Origin: an uncultured Prevotellaceae bacterium
GTDB taxonomy: Bacteria; Bacteroidota; Bacteroidia; Bacteroidales; Bacteroidaceae
Assembly: GCA_902785945.1 (NCBI GenBank)
Contig: CADAAR010000002.1
Span: 236,633-300,632, forward strand
Reading direction: 5' to 3'
DNA length: 64,000 bases
The notes beneath the pieces were generated by a model. The model made no database searches, was not told where the DNA came from, and saw nothing but the letters and a program-made list of their open reading frames with translations. Made by a program: the position numbers and the translations under genes. Below, one piece after another: positions 18,839 through 26,655 of the stretch; positions within the stretch are counted from its first letter, which is position 1; every line of letters starts with the position of its first letter.

Positions 18839-19117
18839 AACTTATATAATAATACACGTATTCCTTATAAGATACGTAGTCAAAAAGAGAGTCTCTCCTT
18901 CCTTAAATCAATCCCATAAAATCTGCTTTCGCCTTCGGCCCTTCCATCGAGGACTTTGGCATTATTCCGACAAAGGCTGGTCTTCAGACTTTCCTCCACC
19001 TCAAAGCGCCTTCTCGAGCAAATACTCAATGGCTTTCCTGCTTCAAGGCCATAATGGAGTTCATTCCCAATTAAGCACAGCTAAGTGCACCTTTACGGGC
19101 GACTCTTTCCAGAATCA
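18798..19117 (-). ncRNA. candidate structured non-coding RNA upstream of nrdD
   Basis: The stretch 18566-19299 has no protein gene. On the minus strand a -7 box (TACCTTTGCA, 19123-19130) is followed by about 320 bases rich in possible hairpins and closed by a terminator at 18795-18838. The RNA contains AGUCGCCCG near its 5' end and GGAGGAAAGUC about 105 bases further, both reminiscent of conserved RNase P RNA segments, but the conserved 3' segment of RNase P RNA was not found. I therefore leave the family open. It is an independent unit, since the nrdD gene begins only after the terminator. Confidence 0.5.
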
Positions 19118-19235
19118 CGCTGCAAAGGTAAGTAATAAAATTGAAAATAACGCATAAATATCCTGTTTTTCCACAAATTTATCGACAAATTGAAAAATAA
19201 TCGATAAAAAATTTGGTTTTTTCAAACTTCTTAGC

Positions 19236-19243
19236 TATCTTTG
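19236..19243 (+). promoter_or_regulatory. -7 box of the first LruC-type lipoprotein gene
   Basis: TATCTTTGCACC matches TAnnTTTG and precedes the ATG at 19300 by 56 bases. Confidence 0.6.
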
Positions 19244-19299
19244 CACCGTTTTCAATGAATAAGTGTAATTTTTACAACAAACAAATCAACTATTTGAAC

Positions 19300-21027
19300 A
19301 TGAAGAAGAATCTTTTCACAGGAATGGCCGCCATTTTGTTCTGCGGTGTATTCACGAGCTGTTCACACGAGGTGAACTTCGATGCTTCCGCCATCGAGCA
19401 GAATTATCAGTTGAAGTACGAAGAGGCTTTCAAATCCCGCTTCGGCAATCCCTCTCCCGACCAGACATGGGGCTTCGGTGCCTCAGCCCAGGCTCGCACC
19501 CGTGCCACCAATTCAGCTCTAGCACCAACAAATCCACATCCCACTTTCAATGCCCAATTGGCACAGATGAGTGATAATCTCGCACAATATGCAGGATACC
19601 TGAACGCTAACGAAACTAGTCATTATATGCAGTTCAAGGCATGGTGGAACTCCGGATGGGCAGATACCTTCTATGAGATTAACGCTAAACCGGCTTTCTC
19701 AACCTACGGCGCCGACTATCTTTCACAGGTACGCGACCTGCTCGCTACACATATTCCTGAAGGACATTACAATTACGAAAATGCCACAGCTGCTGGCTAT
19801 ACCATCACAACAAAGGGTGGTCCTGTCACCCTGACGCCGATCTACCACAATTCCAGCTCAGGCGACCTGATCAGCTACTACTATTATCCCAAAGGCCAGA
19901 AGCCGAGCGTAGAGCAGATCAAGAAGATGAAGAAATACACCGTTGGCTACATGGCCGACCCGCAGGTGGTAAAACAGGACGATCAGCACACGGTCTTCTA
20001 TCAGAACACCTTCAGCTTGGTCTATGTCGACGCACAGGGCAACGCCTCCTACGATTTCCCGAAAGACATCGAGATCAACTTCATCATCTCGAATGTCGAC
20101 CTGGCTAAGAACCCCGACTTGAGCATCTTCGATCGCTATAACGGAAATGGCACTACCACCAAGAAGGCACTGGGCAACTATCCCGAATTCTATGGCGACG
20201 GCGACCTGAACGAGACCATCCACACCTCTAACCTGAATGGTAAGAGCGTAGGTATCGGCCAGTGGAGTCTGCCTACTGCCTGGAATCCAAACGTCACCAA
20301 TCCTAAGATGCCTCACGCAGCCGTCTTCTCTATCAATGGCAAGAACTACGTAGGTTTCGAGGACTGGACCGACTTCGACTACAACGACGTGATCTTCGAG
20401 GTAAGAGGTACCGAGGGTGGTACAACCATCGAGGATGGCGACGAGTGGGACGAGATCCGCGTGATTGCTGAGGACCTGCAGGTGGGCGAGAACACCGACT
20501 TCGACTTCAACGACGTTGTCTTCGACGTTTACCGCTACAAAAAGACCACCAAACTGCATAACGAAGGCGAGGTATGGATCATTCTGCAAGCCGCTGGTGG
20601 TACCCTGCCACTGTATGTTGCCGGCTATGAGGTACACGACCAGTTCCAGGTGCCCGTCAACGTGATGGTCAACACCAATGCCCAGGCCAGGGGTCTGAGC
20701 GGTGCCGACAGAGGTCCTGTAGCCATCCAGCTGAACAGCAGCCAGTACTCTGGCTCAACCATCGGAGAGATTGCTAACAGCATCGAGATCAGAGTTAAAA
20801 AGAAAGATGCCGAGCTCATTCTGCAGGCTCCCGTGGGCGCCATTGCCAGCAAGATCGGTGTAGGCTGCGACTTCGAGTGGTGTAATGAGCGTCAGGACAT
20901 CGACAACAAGTACAAGCTGACCAACGGAAATCCCTTGTTTAAGCAATATGTTCAGGGCATCCTGCCTGACAACGGCTGGTATCAGTATGCTTATGACAAC
21001 ATCCTCCTCTACAAGCCCGCTTTCTAA
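19300..21027 (+). CDS. LruC/DUF4842-type surface lipoprotein
   Basis: The 575-residue protein starts at MKKNLFTGMAAILF; the lipobox FTSC places the lipidated Cys near residue 20. After it comes a helix with the family pattern YEEAFKSRFGNPSPDQTWGF. The C-terminal half has two acidic calcium-type loops, DWTDFDYNDVIFEVRG and ENTDFDFNDVVFDVYR, the LruC-domain signature. Upstream in-frame codons were rejected since they precede or overlap the leader after the promoter. Two relatives with the same layout lie at 35465-37006 and 37432-38763. The function of this abundant Prevotella family is unknown; surface adhesion or matrix roles are guesses. Confidence 0.85.
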   Translation: MKKNLFTGMAAILFCGVFTSCSHEVNFDASAIEQNYQLKYEEAFKSRFGNPSPDQTWGFGASAQARTRATNSALAPTNPHPTFNAQLAQMSDNLAQYAGYLNANETSHYMQFKAWWNSGWADTFYEINAKPAFSTYGADYLSQVRDLLATHIPEGHYNYENATAAGYTITTKGGPVTLTPIYHNSSSGDLISYYYYPKGQKPSVEQIKKMKKYTVGYMADPQVVKQDDQHTVFYQNTFSLVYVDAQGNASYDFPKDIEINFIISNVDLAKNPDLSIFDRYNGNGTTTKKALGNYPEFYGDGDLNETIHTSNLNGKSVGIGQWSLPTAWNPNVTNPKMPHAAVFSINGKNYVGFEDWTDFDYNDVIFEVRGTEGGTTIEDGDEWDEIRVIAEDLQVGENTDFDFNDVVFDVYRYKKTTKLHNEGEVWIILQAAGGTLPLYVAGYEVHDQFQVPVNVMVNTNAQARGLSGADRGPVAIQLNSSQYSGSTIGEIANSIEIRVKKKDAELILQAPVGAIASKIGVGCDFEWCNERQDIDNKYKLTNGNPLFKQYVQGILPDNGWYQYAYDNILLYKPAF

Positions 21028-21051
21028 GATTCATTTCATGTAACCATACTC

Positions 21052-21088
21052 AAGGGGTGCTTCCATTCAGAGGCGCCCCTTCTTCTTG
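21052..21088 (+). terminator. terminator after the LruC-type gene
   Basis: AAGGGGTGC and GGCGCCCCTT form a 9-10 bp stem with one G-T pair, followed by TCTTCTTG. The T-run is imperfect. Confidence 0.65.
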
Positions 21089-21172
21089 TAAGTTTTCGCC
21101 CCAAAACTTGCACAATTCGGTTTTTCTTGCCGGAAAGACCATCGTGATAAAATAAACAAATGTGACGCTGGT

Positions 21173-22240
21173 TTATACATTTTTCATCCATTCAGTTACA
21201 GTCATTCCTATGAAATTTTTAAAGGCTGAACTGAATGTGATGTAACTGCGGAACCCGCTCTGTTCAGCGAGTTTCTTAGCCGTAATGGGTTGCGTCGAGT
21301 CTTTTGCTTCTTTATAGAGGCGGATGAAATGCTCTATACGAAGACGATTGATATAGGCATTATAGGTAATGCCTTGTTGGGTGAAATATGTACCCAAATA
21401 AGTACGGTTGGTTCCGATGGCAAGGGAAAGTTGTTGCAAGGTGAGGTCATGCTGAAGATAGAGTTGTGTGTCTTCGCAGCGTTCCTTAAGCAGTATACTG
21501 ATGTCAGGTAAATAAGCTGTGGTCTTGGGATCCTCCTCGTATGTCTCCAACGTTTGCAGGGTCTCCACGCGCCAAAGTATGAAACCAATAATGATGAAAG
21601 TGTTCACCTGGGCAAGGAATTCAGAAGTCATGCCAACGAAGAACCACACGGTATAGGCACCATAGACGAGCAAAATGCAGATGATGAACACAAGACTCTG
21701 CCACACTTCCTTATGCTGCAAGTCGGCAAAATTGTCGTGCAGCCAGCGGTTGTATTGCCACAAAGCGCGTACATAATATATAATATAGCAGATGCACACA
21801 AAGCGCATATAATATTCTATGGCGATTTCAGCCCTGTCGTCGTGGTTGACGATGCCCCAGACGGCAATTCCTACGAGGGGAGCCAACGCCACGATAATGG
21901 GCCATATCTTCCTTTTACGGTCTTGCAACATGCGCAGCAGCATCACCATCATCAACGGCATGAACGTCAGGCGGTCTAGCGTCAGGTTGATGATGTTTCG
22001 TAACAATCGGTCGTCAACCAGCCACACTGCGCCCAATACCGTCCACCATATGTGGCTCGCTGCTGTTGCAAATAAAAAGGCTGCAGCCCATTGGCGGAGT
22101 AACTTCGGAGAGGTGATTTGAGGCATGATGGCGTTGTGGCGACGCAGCAGCAGATAGAGGCCTACTATGATTGCCGCCATTGCCGCTGCTCCGTAAAGCA
22201 TCGTGTAGAGAACATTGTTTAGTCCTTCGTATTCGTACAT
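21173..22240 (-). CDS. membrane-bound AraC-type transcriptional regulator
   Basis: The 355-residue protein has about seven hydrophobic membrane segments (residues ~10-230, for example MAAIIVGLYLLL and FIICILLVYGAYTVWFF) followed by a C-terminal AraC HTH pair (LTLQQLSLAIGTNRTYLGTYF and AEQSGFRSYITFSSAFK). This arrangement suggests a sensor that binds DNA while in the membrane. The start MYEYEG was chosen over a TTG seven codons upstream because that TTG lies inside the promoter box. Two 20-bp-spaced direct repeats upstream may be its own operator. It is divergent from the S66-like gene. Confidence 0.8.
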   Translation of the reverse strand: MYEYEGLNNVLYTMLYGAAAMAAIIVGLYLLLRRHNAIMPQITSPKLLRQWAAAFLFATAASHIWWTVLGAVWLVDDRLLRNIINLTLDRLTFMPLMMVMLLRMLQDRKRKIWPIIVALAPLVGIAVWGIVNHDDRAEIAIEYYMRFVCICYIIYYVRALWQYNRWLHDNFADLQHKEVWQSLVFIICILLVYGAYTVWFFVGMTSEFLAQVNTFIIIGFILWRVETLQTLETYEEDPKTTAYLPDISILLKERCEDTQLYLQHDLTLQQLSLAIGTNRTYLGTYFTQQGITYNAYINRLRIEHFIRLYKEAKDSTQPITAKKLAEQSGFRSYITFSSAFKNFIGMTVTEWMKNV

Positions 22241-22258
22241 AGTTTTATTTTTACGCCA

Positions 22259-22266
22259 CAAAGTTA
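22259..22266 (-). promoter_or_regulatory. -7 box of the membrane AraC regulator
   Basis: Minus-strand TAACTTTGTGG matches TAnnTTTG, 18 bases before the chosen ATG. Confidence 0.5.
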
Positions 22267-22297
22267 AGCATTATTTGTTATAATCGTATTATTTCGA

Positions 22298-22336
22298 GTT
22301 TTAGAATTTACAAAAACGTTTTAGAATTTACAAAAA
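22298..22336. repeat. two 20-bp-spaced direct repeats in the regulator/S66 intergenic region
   Basis: GTTTTAGAATTTACAAAAA occurs at 22298-22316 and again at 22318-22336. The 20-bp period (two helical turns) in a divergent promoter region beside an AraC-type gene is typical of an operator for that family. Binding is inferred, not shown. Confidence 0.7.
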
Positions 22337-22392
22337 ATATGAAATGCTTCCCTCCTTAACCGTAATTATTGGCTTTTTTGACCAGAAATGAC

Positions 22393-22400
22393 TACCTTTG
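22393..22400 (+). promoter_or_regulatory. -7 box of the S66-like gene
   Basis: TACCTTTGCAC matches TAnnTTTG and ends only 9 bases before the ATG at 22410, so the mRNA would have almost no leader. Confidence 0.6.
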
Positions 22401-22409
22401 CACAACAAA

Positions 22410-23399
22410 ATGATGTATCAAGGAAAAAGGAATATTCAACCCCCATTTTTATGTAAAGGAGACAAGGTGGCTCTTGTATCTCCTGCTTATTGGGTGCCGG
22501 AAGAGGCTATTTTGCAAGCTGCAGAAATTCTCAGGGAATGGGATTTAGTACCTGTTATCGGACCACACACCACCAGTCTGAATGTCGATGCTTATGCAGG
22601 AACTGCAGATGAACGTGCTGCCGACCTGTTGTGGGCACTTGAAGACGATAGCATCAAGGCCATTATCTGCTCTCGTGGCGGCTATGGTTCCATTCATCTG
22701 CTGAACCGCATTCCGATAGAATCATACCGTCAACATCCCAAATGGCTGATAGGTCATGGTGATATCACGACATTGCTCTATGCCATCGCTGGCTCAGGGG
22801 AGATGTGTATCCATGGCCCTATGGCGTTTCAGATAGCAAGCTGTCAGGAACCAGCAACCACCATTTTGCGAAATATCCTTTTTGGCACACTTCCGCAATA
22901 CAAAATAGCAGGCAACGCCTATAATCGATGTGGCCACGCAGAAGGCATACTGATAGGAGGCAATCTTTCCAGTTATTCTACAATAGCAGGAACCGAATAT
23001 CACATTTCGCATAAACAAGACGTCATCCTCTTTATCGAGGAAGTGGAGGAGTCGCTGCACGCCATCGATCGATTATTCTATATGCTGCGTCTGCAACTTG
23101 ATTTCGAGAGAGTGAAGGGTATTATATTCGGCACGTTTACCTCTATTAAGTTTGATCTTCAATATGGCAGTGTAGAACAAATGCTGATTGCTCATCTGCA
23201 TGATTTGGAGATACCCATCTGTTGTGGCTTCCCCGTTGGCAGCAACAGTTGTCTCCCGTTGATCGAGGGCGCACCGTGCTCACTCGATGTTACAACAGAT
23301 AAAGCCGTGCTGACCTTCAACATCAAAGGTTCTGCACAACCATATAATATAGAAAATGACAATCCTCAATTGATAATAAATGGACGAGAGGGTTATTAA
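22410..23399 (+). CDS. degenerate LD-carboxypeptidase (peptidase S66) family protein
   Basis: The 329-residue protein aligns with the S66 family, which trims the terminal D-Ala from muropeptide tetrapeptides: NIQPPFLCKGDKVALVSPA at the start, SRGGYGS, IGHGDITTLLYA, the GGNLSSYS strand and FIEEVEE. The usual nucleophile motif is G-[FY]-S-D-x-T; here it reads G115-H-G117-D-I-T, so Ser is replaced by Gly. The usual catalytic His in the PVGH segment also seems absent (FPVGSNSCLPL). The Glu appears kept. The protein is therefore probably not a normal serine peptidase; it may bind muropeptides or be decaying. The ATG at 22410 is chosen from the promoter position. Confidence 0.8.
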   Translation: MMYQGKRNIQPPFLCKGDKVALVSPAYWVPEEAILQAAEILREWDLVPVIGPHTTSLNVDAYAGTADERAADLLWALEDDSIKAIICSRGGYGSIHLLNRIPIESYRQHPKWLIGHGDITTLLYAIAGSGEMCIHGPMAFQIASCQEPATTILRNILFGTLPQYKIAGNAYNRCGHAEGILIGGNLSSYSTIAGTEYHISHKQDVILFIEEVEESLHAIDRLFYMLRLQLDFERVKGIIFGTFTSIKFDLQYGSVEQMLIAHLHDLEIPICCGFPVGSNSCLPLIEGAPCSLDVTTDKAVLTFNIKGSAQPYNIENDNPQLIINGREGY

Positions 23400-23420
23400 T
23401 ATAGTCAATGAGGCGCGATG

Positions 23421-23512
23421 GGCTGACGGCCTGAGGGTCAGCGCACAATAGGGACTGTCCCTTTTGTGAGAAAAGAGTTAGATAAAGCACAGGAGGGACA
23501 GCCCCTTTTGTG
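23421..23512 (+). repeat. REP-like repeat cluster
   Basis: A hairpin (GCTGAC ... GTCAGC, 23422-23441) is followed by GGGACTGTCCCTTTTGTG (23451-23468) and a direct near-copy GGGACAGCCCCTTTTGTG (23495-23512). They share the ...TTTTGTG ending with the palindromic repeats elsewhere in this window (37289, 39195, 54017) and probably belong to a REP family. Confidence 0.65.
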
Positions 23513-23526
23513 ATATAAAAAACGAT

Positions 23527-25134
23527 ATGCAACATAGATTTATCAACCTATACCTGATCATGGTGGCCCTGATGATAGGCATCACGGGTTGTATCGATGC
23601 TACCGATACGAAGGATGCGGCGCAGACAGGCAAAGACTTCGCCAAGATCATGCATGAGGCGGATTCGCTTTACGATAGCATGCACTTCCGCGATGCCTAC
23701 GACCTGTATCTTCAACTGTTGGACAACAAGGAGGCAAAAGCAGATCCTGAAAACATGCTGAACGTGTTGAACAGTCTCTGTATGACTAGCGAAAGCTCCG
23801 GCCACAAGGCTGAACAGACCCAGTGGCTGCAGCAACTGTTAGACCTGGCCAGGCAGGAGAACAATGCCTATTATCAGTCTTTGGCGCTGCTGTCTATGGG
23901 TAAGCGTCTGTTTTACGAGGGCGACCAACAACAGGGCATCAAATACGTCAGCGATGCCATCGATATGGCTGCAGAAACCGACCAGAAGACGACCGACCAT
24001 CTGGTACACAGCCATTTGATTGTTCTTGCCGGTCTGTATGACGGTATAAAAGACTACGACAATGCACTGAAGACCGACGAGCGCAACCTGCAGCTCACCA
24101 TGGAGGGAACACGCTGGGGCGACGATCCGGCTACTCAGTTCATCGACCGCCGCATGGCACTGGCCAAGATGGCTCTGGTACTTGCCAAGATGGGCGACCA
24201 GCGGCGGGCCGACTCAGTTTATAACGCCTGGAAGGCTGTACAGTACGAGGGTAACCACTCCCGCGACTATTTCATCGTCGATTACCTGCGCAAGAGCGGT
24301 CGCTACCAGGAAACCATCCCTGTCTATAATCAGCTCATTCAGCAGGTGCGTGAGAATGGCGACACCTTGGGCGAGATGATGAACACCGCCAAATGGGGCC
24401 TGGCCTGGGTCTATAAGAAGACGGGCCGTTACCAAGAGGCTGCCGAGCTCTACTCACAGGTACTCGAAATACAGGACACCCTGAAGAACCGTAAGGCCAG
24501 AAAATCAGCCCAGGAGCTGGCAGCTGTCTATCATGCCCAGGAGCAGGAACTGGCTTTGGAGCACGAGAAATCGGAGAACGCCATCGACCGCCTGATTATC
24601 ATCATTGTGCTGGCTGTTCTGCTGGGTGTGGCAATATATACCATCACCGTGGTGCGCCAGAAACATACCATCAGCTTGAAGAACCAGTCGCTGGCAGCCC
24701 AGATATCCGAGGCCATGAAATACAAGGACCTGTACCAAGAGGAAATGGCTAAAAGAAATACCCCCCCCAACGACATATCCGACCTCAACACCCTTACCGA
24801 CGAGCAGCTGTTCCAGCATATCAACGATGTCATTGTGCGTGAACGGCTCTTTCTCGATTCCAGGTTCGAGCGCCAGACCATCATGGACCGCTTCCAGCTT
24901 TCGAAAGAGCGCGTAGGTGCCATCTTCGCTAAAGGCAGCCAGTATGCTAAGCTCACCGACTACACCCAGGAGTTGCGCTTGGAATATTCTACCATATTGC
25001 TCTCCGACAATCCCGATAAGAGCATCTCGCAGGTGGCCGACGAGAGCGGTTTCAGCAGTTACAGCTATTATTGTAAGTGCTTCCGCCAGCGTTTCGGTAT
25101 GACCCCTTCTGAGTTCCGTATGTCGTCTAAATAG
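23527..25134 (+). CDS. TPR-sensor transmembrane regulator with AraC-type HTH
   Basis: The 535-residue protein starts with a lipoprotein-like signal (VALMIGITGC), has TPR-type helices over about 30-340 (for example YQEAAELYSQVLEIQDTLKNR), a membrane span near 357-378 (LIIIIVLAVLLGVAIYTITV), a coiled linker, and a C-terminal AraC-type HTH (ISQVADESGFSSYSYYCKCF). The layout is like Bacteroidales TPR regulators that sense outside and bind DNA inside. Whether the Cys is really lipidated is uncertain, since the protein must also span the membrane. It lies upstream of a set of surface-protein genes it could control. Confidence 0.82.
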   Translation: MQHRFINLYLIMVALMIGITGCIDATDTKDAAQTGKDFAKIMHEADSLYDSMHFRDAYDLYLQLLDNKEAKADPENMLNVLNSLCMTSESSGHKAEQTQWLQQLLDLARQENNAYYQSLALLSMGKRLFYEGDQQQGIKYVSDAIDMAAETDQKTTDHLVHSHLIVLAGLYDGIKDYDNALKTDERNLQLTMEGTRWGDDPATQFIDRRMALAKMALVLAKMGDQRRADSVYNAWKAVQYEGNHSRDYFIVDYLRKSGRYQETIPVYNQLIQQVRENGDTLGEMMNTAKWGLAWVYKKTGRYQEAAELYSQVLEIQDTLKNRKARKSAQELAAVYHAQEQELALEHEKSENAIDRLIIIIVLAVLLGVAIYTITVVRQKHTISLKNQSLAAQISEAMKYKDLYQEEMAKRNTPPNDISDLNTLTDEQLFQHINDVIVRERLFLDSRFERQTIMDRFQLSKERVGAIFAKGSQYAKLTDYTQELRLEYSTILLSDNPDKSISQVADESGFSSYSYYCKCFRQRFGMTPSEFRMSSK

Positions 25135-25208
25135 GTCTTCGGTATGTAATCTTGTCTGAAAACCTATGTAATTTTGTCCGCGCTATTGTAAGTGCGGACA
25201 TTTTTATC

Positions 25209-25216
25209 TATATTTG
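25209..25216 (+). promoter_or_regulatory. -7 box upstream of the short membrane ORF
   Basis: TATATTTGCAGC matches TAnnTTTG, 33 bases before the ATG at 25250. Confidence 0.5.
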
Positions 25217-25249
25217 CAGCAAAAACAACGCGACAAATATAGCTAGCTT

Positions 25250-25467
25250 ATGATAACAATCATCGTATTACTATCGTTCGCTGTTGTGGTATTGGTCGTG
25301 TTGGTGGCTTTACTGATCTTGCATAACATGCATCAGGGAAAAGAGCTCCGACAGAAGAACGATGTCATTGTCCATGAGGTGCGTGCCTTGTGGCGTATCT
25401 GTGCGTCCCCACCGACGACGTGGACGTGGAGAAGGAGTACCAGCTCATCCCAATCGACAGTTTATAA
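25250..25467 (+). pseudogene. short membrane protein gene with probable frameshift
   Basis: The frame from 25250 encodes one membrane span and a charged stretch (residues 1-45, ending KNDVIVHEVR), after which it degenerates into a Trp/Ser/Thr-rich run to 25489. In the neighbouring frame the same DNA reads AYLCVPTDDVDVEKEYQLI and stops cleanly at 25467. The better composition of that frame suggests a single-base frameshift near 25380-25395. It may be a truncated relative of the regulator just upstream or a small accessory membrane protein. No function assigned. Confidence 0.5.
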
Positions 25468-25502
25468 ACATTATTTATTAATACATTAAATTCAATTCAA
25501 TT

Positions 25503-26543
25503 ATGATTAAGAAAAGATTTCTATCCATGCTCGTGCTGCTCGCAGCAGTAGCCACGGGCGCATGGGCACAAGAGACCTACAAAGTCTCTGTGAAGGAAGG
25601 CACAACGGATGCCACCAACTGGCAGGGCAAGGCCGGCGAAGGCGAGTATCAGGCATTGCCCCTTGAGGGTGTAGCCGCAGGCACGGCGGTCAGCGTCAAG
25701 TACAACGGCACGAAGAAGGTGAAGAGCGTCAAGGCCGTGAAGGCTGCGCAGGCTGACCCGATGCTCGCCGTTCCCATGACCATCGAGGCTATAACCGCCG
25801 GATCGATTAATGTTGCGCATCCGAAGGCAGGCATGCAGTACTCGCTGGACGGCGGTGCCACCAAGTATGCTGTCACCACGGGTAACATTGCGTTAAATGT
25901 AGGCGACAAGGTGCAGTTCTACGGCGACGGCACCAGCATTACCAAATATGGCGACCCTGTCATGGATGACTGCACCATGATTAACGGCAGTGGCGAGGGC
26001 TTTACCTGCAAGGTGTATGGCAACATCATGAGTCTGTTGGACGAGGAGAACTTTGCCAAAGCCACAACGCTGTCGGATCGTTATACTTTCAAGTATTTAT
26101 TCTACAATAACACTAAGCTGACCGACGCCAGCGGTCTGCTGCTGCCCGCCACGACGCTGAAAGAGAGCTGCTACCGCTCTATGTTCGACGGCTGCACCGC
26201 CCTGGCCGCTGCCCCCGCGCTGCCCGCCACGCAGCTGGCAATGCACTGCTACCGTGAGATGTTCAACGGCTGCTCCGCCCTGACCGCAGCGCCCGTGCTG
26301 CCCGCCACGAAGCTGGTCATGTACTGCTACTTCAGCATGTTCAACTACTGCCAGAATCTCGCCACCGTTACCTGTCTGGCTACGTCGGGCATCAACCAGG
26401 ATTATAGCACCTCTTACTGGCTCAATGTCGCCGGCACGGATGTTCAGGGCACTAAAACCGTCAATACCGTCAGCTCGGCTAACTGGCCATTGGGCGACAA
26501 CGGCATCCCCACCGGCTGGACGCGCGTGAACATTAACAACTAA
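25503..26543 (+). CDS. secreted Cys-containing leucine-rich-like repeat protein
   Basis: The 346-residue protein has a clear signal peptide (LSMLVLLAAVATGAWAQ), a beta-rich N-terminal part (to about residue 200), and then about three repeats of a 24-residue unit close to LPATxLxxxCYxxMFxxC (residues ~215-305), recalling BspA-like or DUF285-like leucine-rich repeats. Such repeats occur in adhesins. It has no obvious sorting tail. It lies between the regulator region and the giant Ig-like protein and shares their GC-rich repeat composition. Binding partner unknown. Confidence 0.75.
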   Translation: MIKKRFLSMLVLLAAVATGAWAQETYKVSVKEGTTDATNWQGKAGEGEYQALPLEGVAAGTAVSVKYNGTKKVKSVKAVKAAQADPMLAVPMTIEAITAGSINVAHPKAGMQYSLDGGATKYAVTTGNIALNVGDKVQFYGDGTSITKYGDPVMDDCTMINGSGEGFTCKVYGNIMSLLDEENFAKATTLSDRYTFKYLFYNNTKLTDASGLLLPATTLKESCYRSMFDGCTALAAAPALPATQLAMHCYREMFNGCSALTAAPVLPATKLVMYCYFSMFNYCQNLATVTCLATSGINQDYSTSYWLNVAGTDVQGTKTVNTVSSANWPLGDNGIPTGWTRVNINN

Positions 26544-26655
26544 GCGCCTCGCACGGGGGGACACGACGAATCAAGGACGAATCAAGGGACGGTTCTCTGA
26601 TCCGTAAGAGTCGTCAGACAAAAGAAATAACAAACAATTAAAAAATTAAAGAATA

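Noticed and set aside
18798-19117. Complete RNase P RNA or tmRNA gene
   Set aside because: Two short segments look like RNase P, but the conserved 3' core is missing; for tmRNA there is no CCA end or T-arm. It was therefore listed only as an unclassified RNA.
26581-26600. Another full REP palindrome
   Set aside because: GGGACGGTTCTCTGATCCG is only half of the motif with no matching second arm, so it was not annotated as a repeat element.
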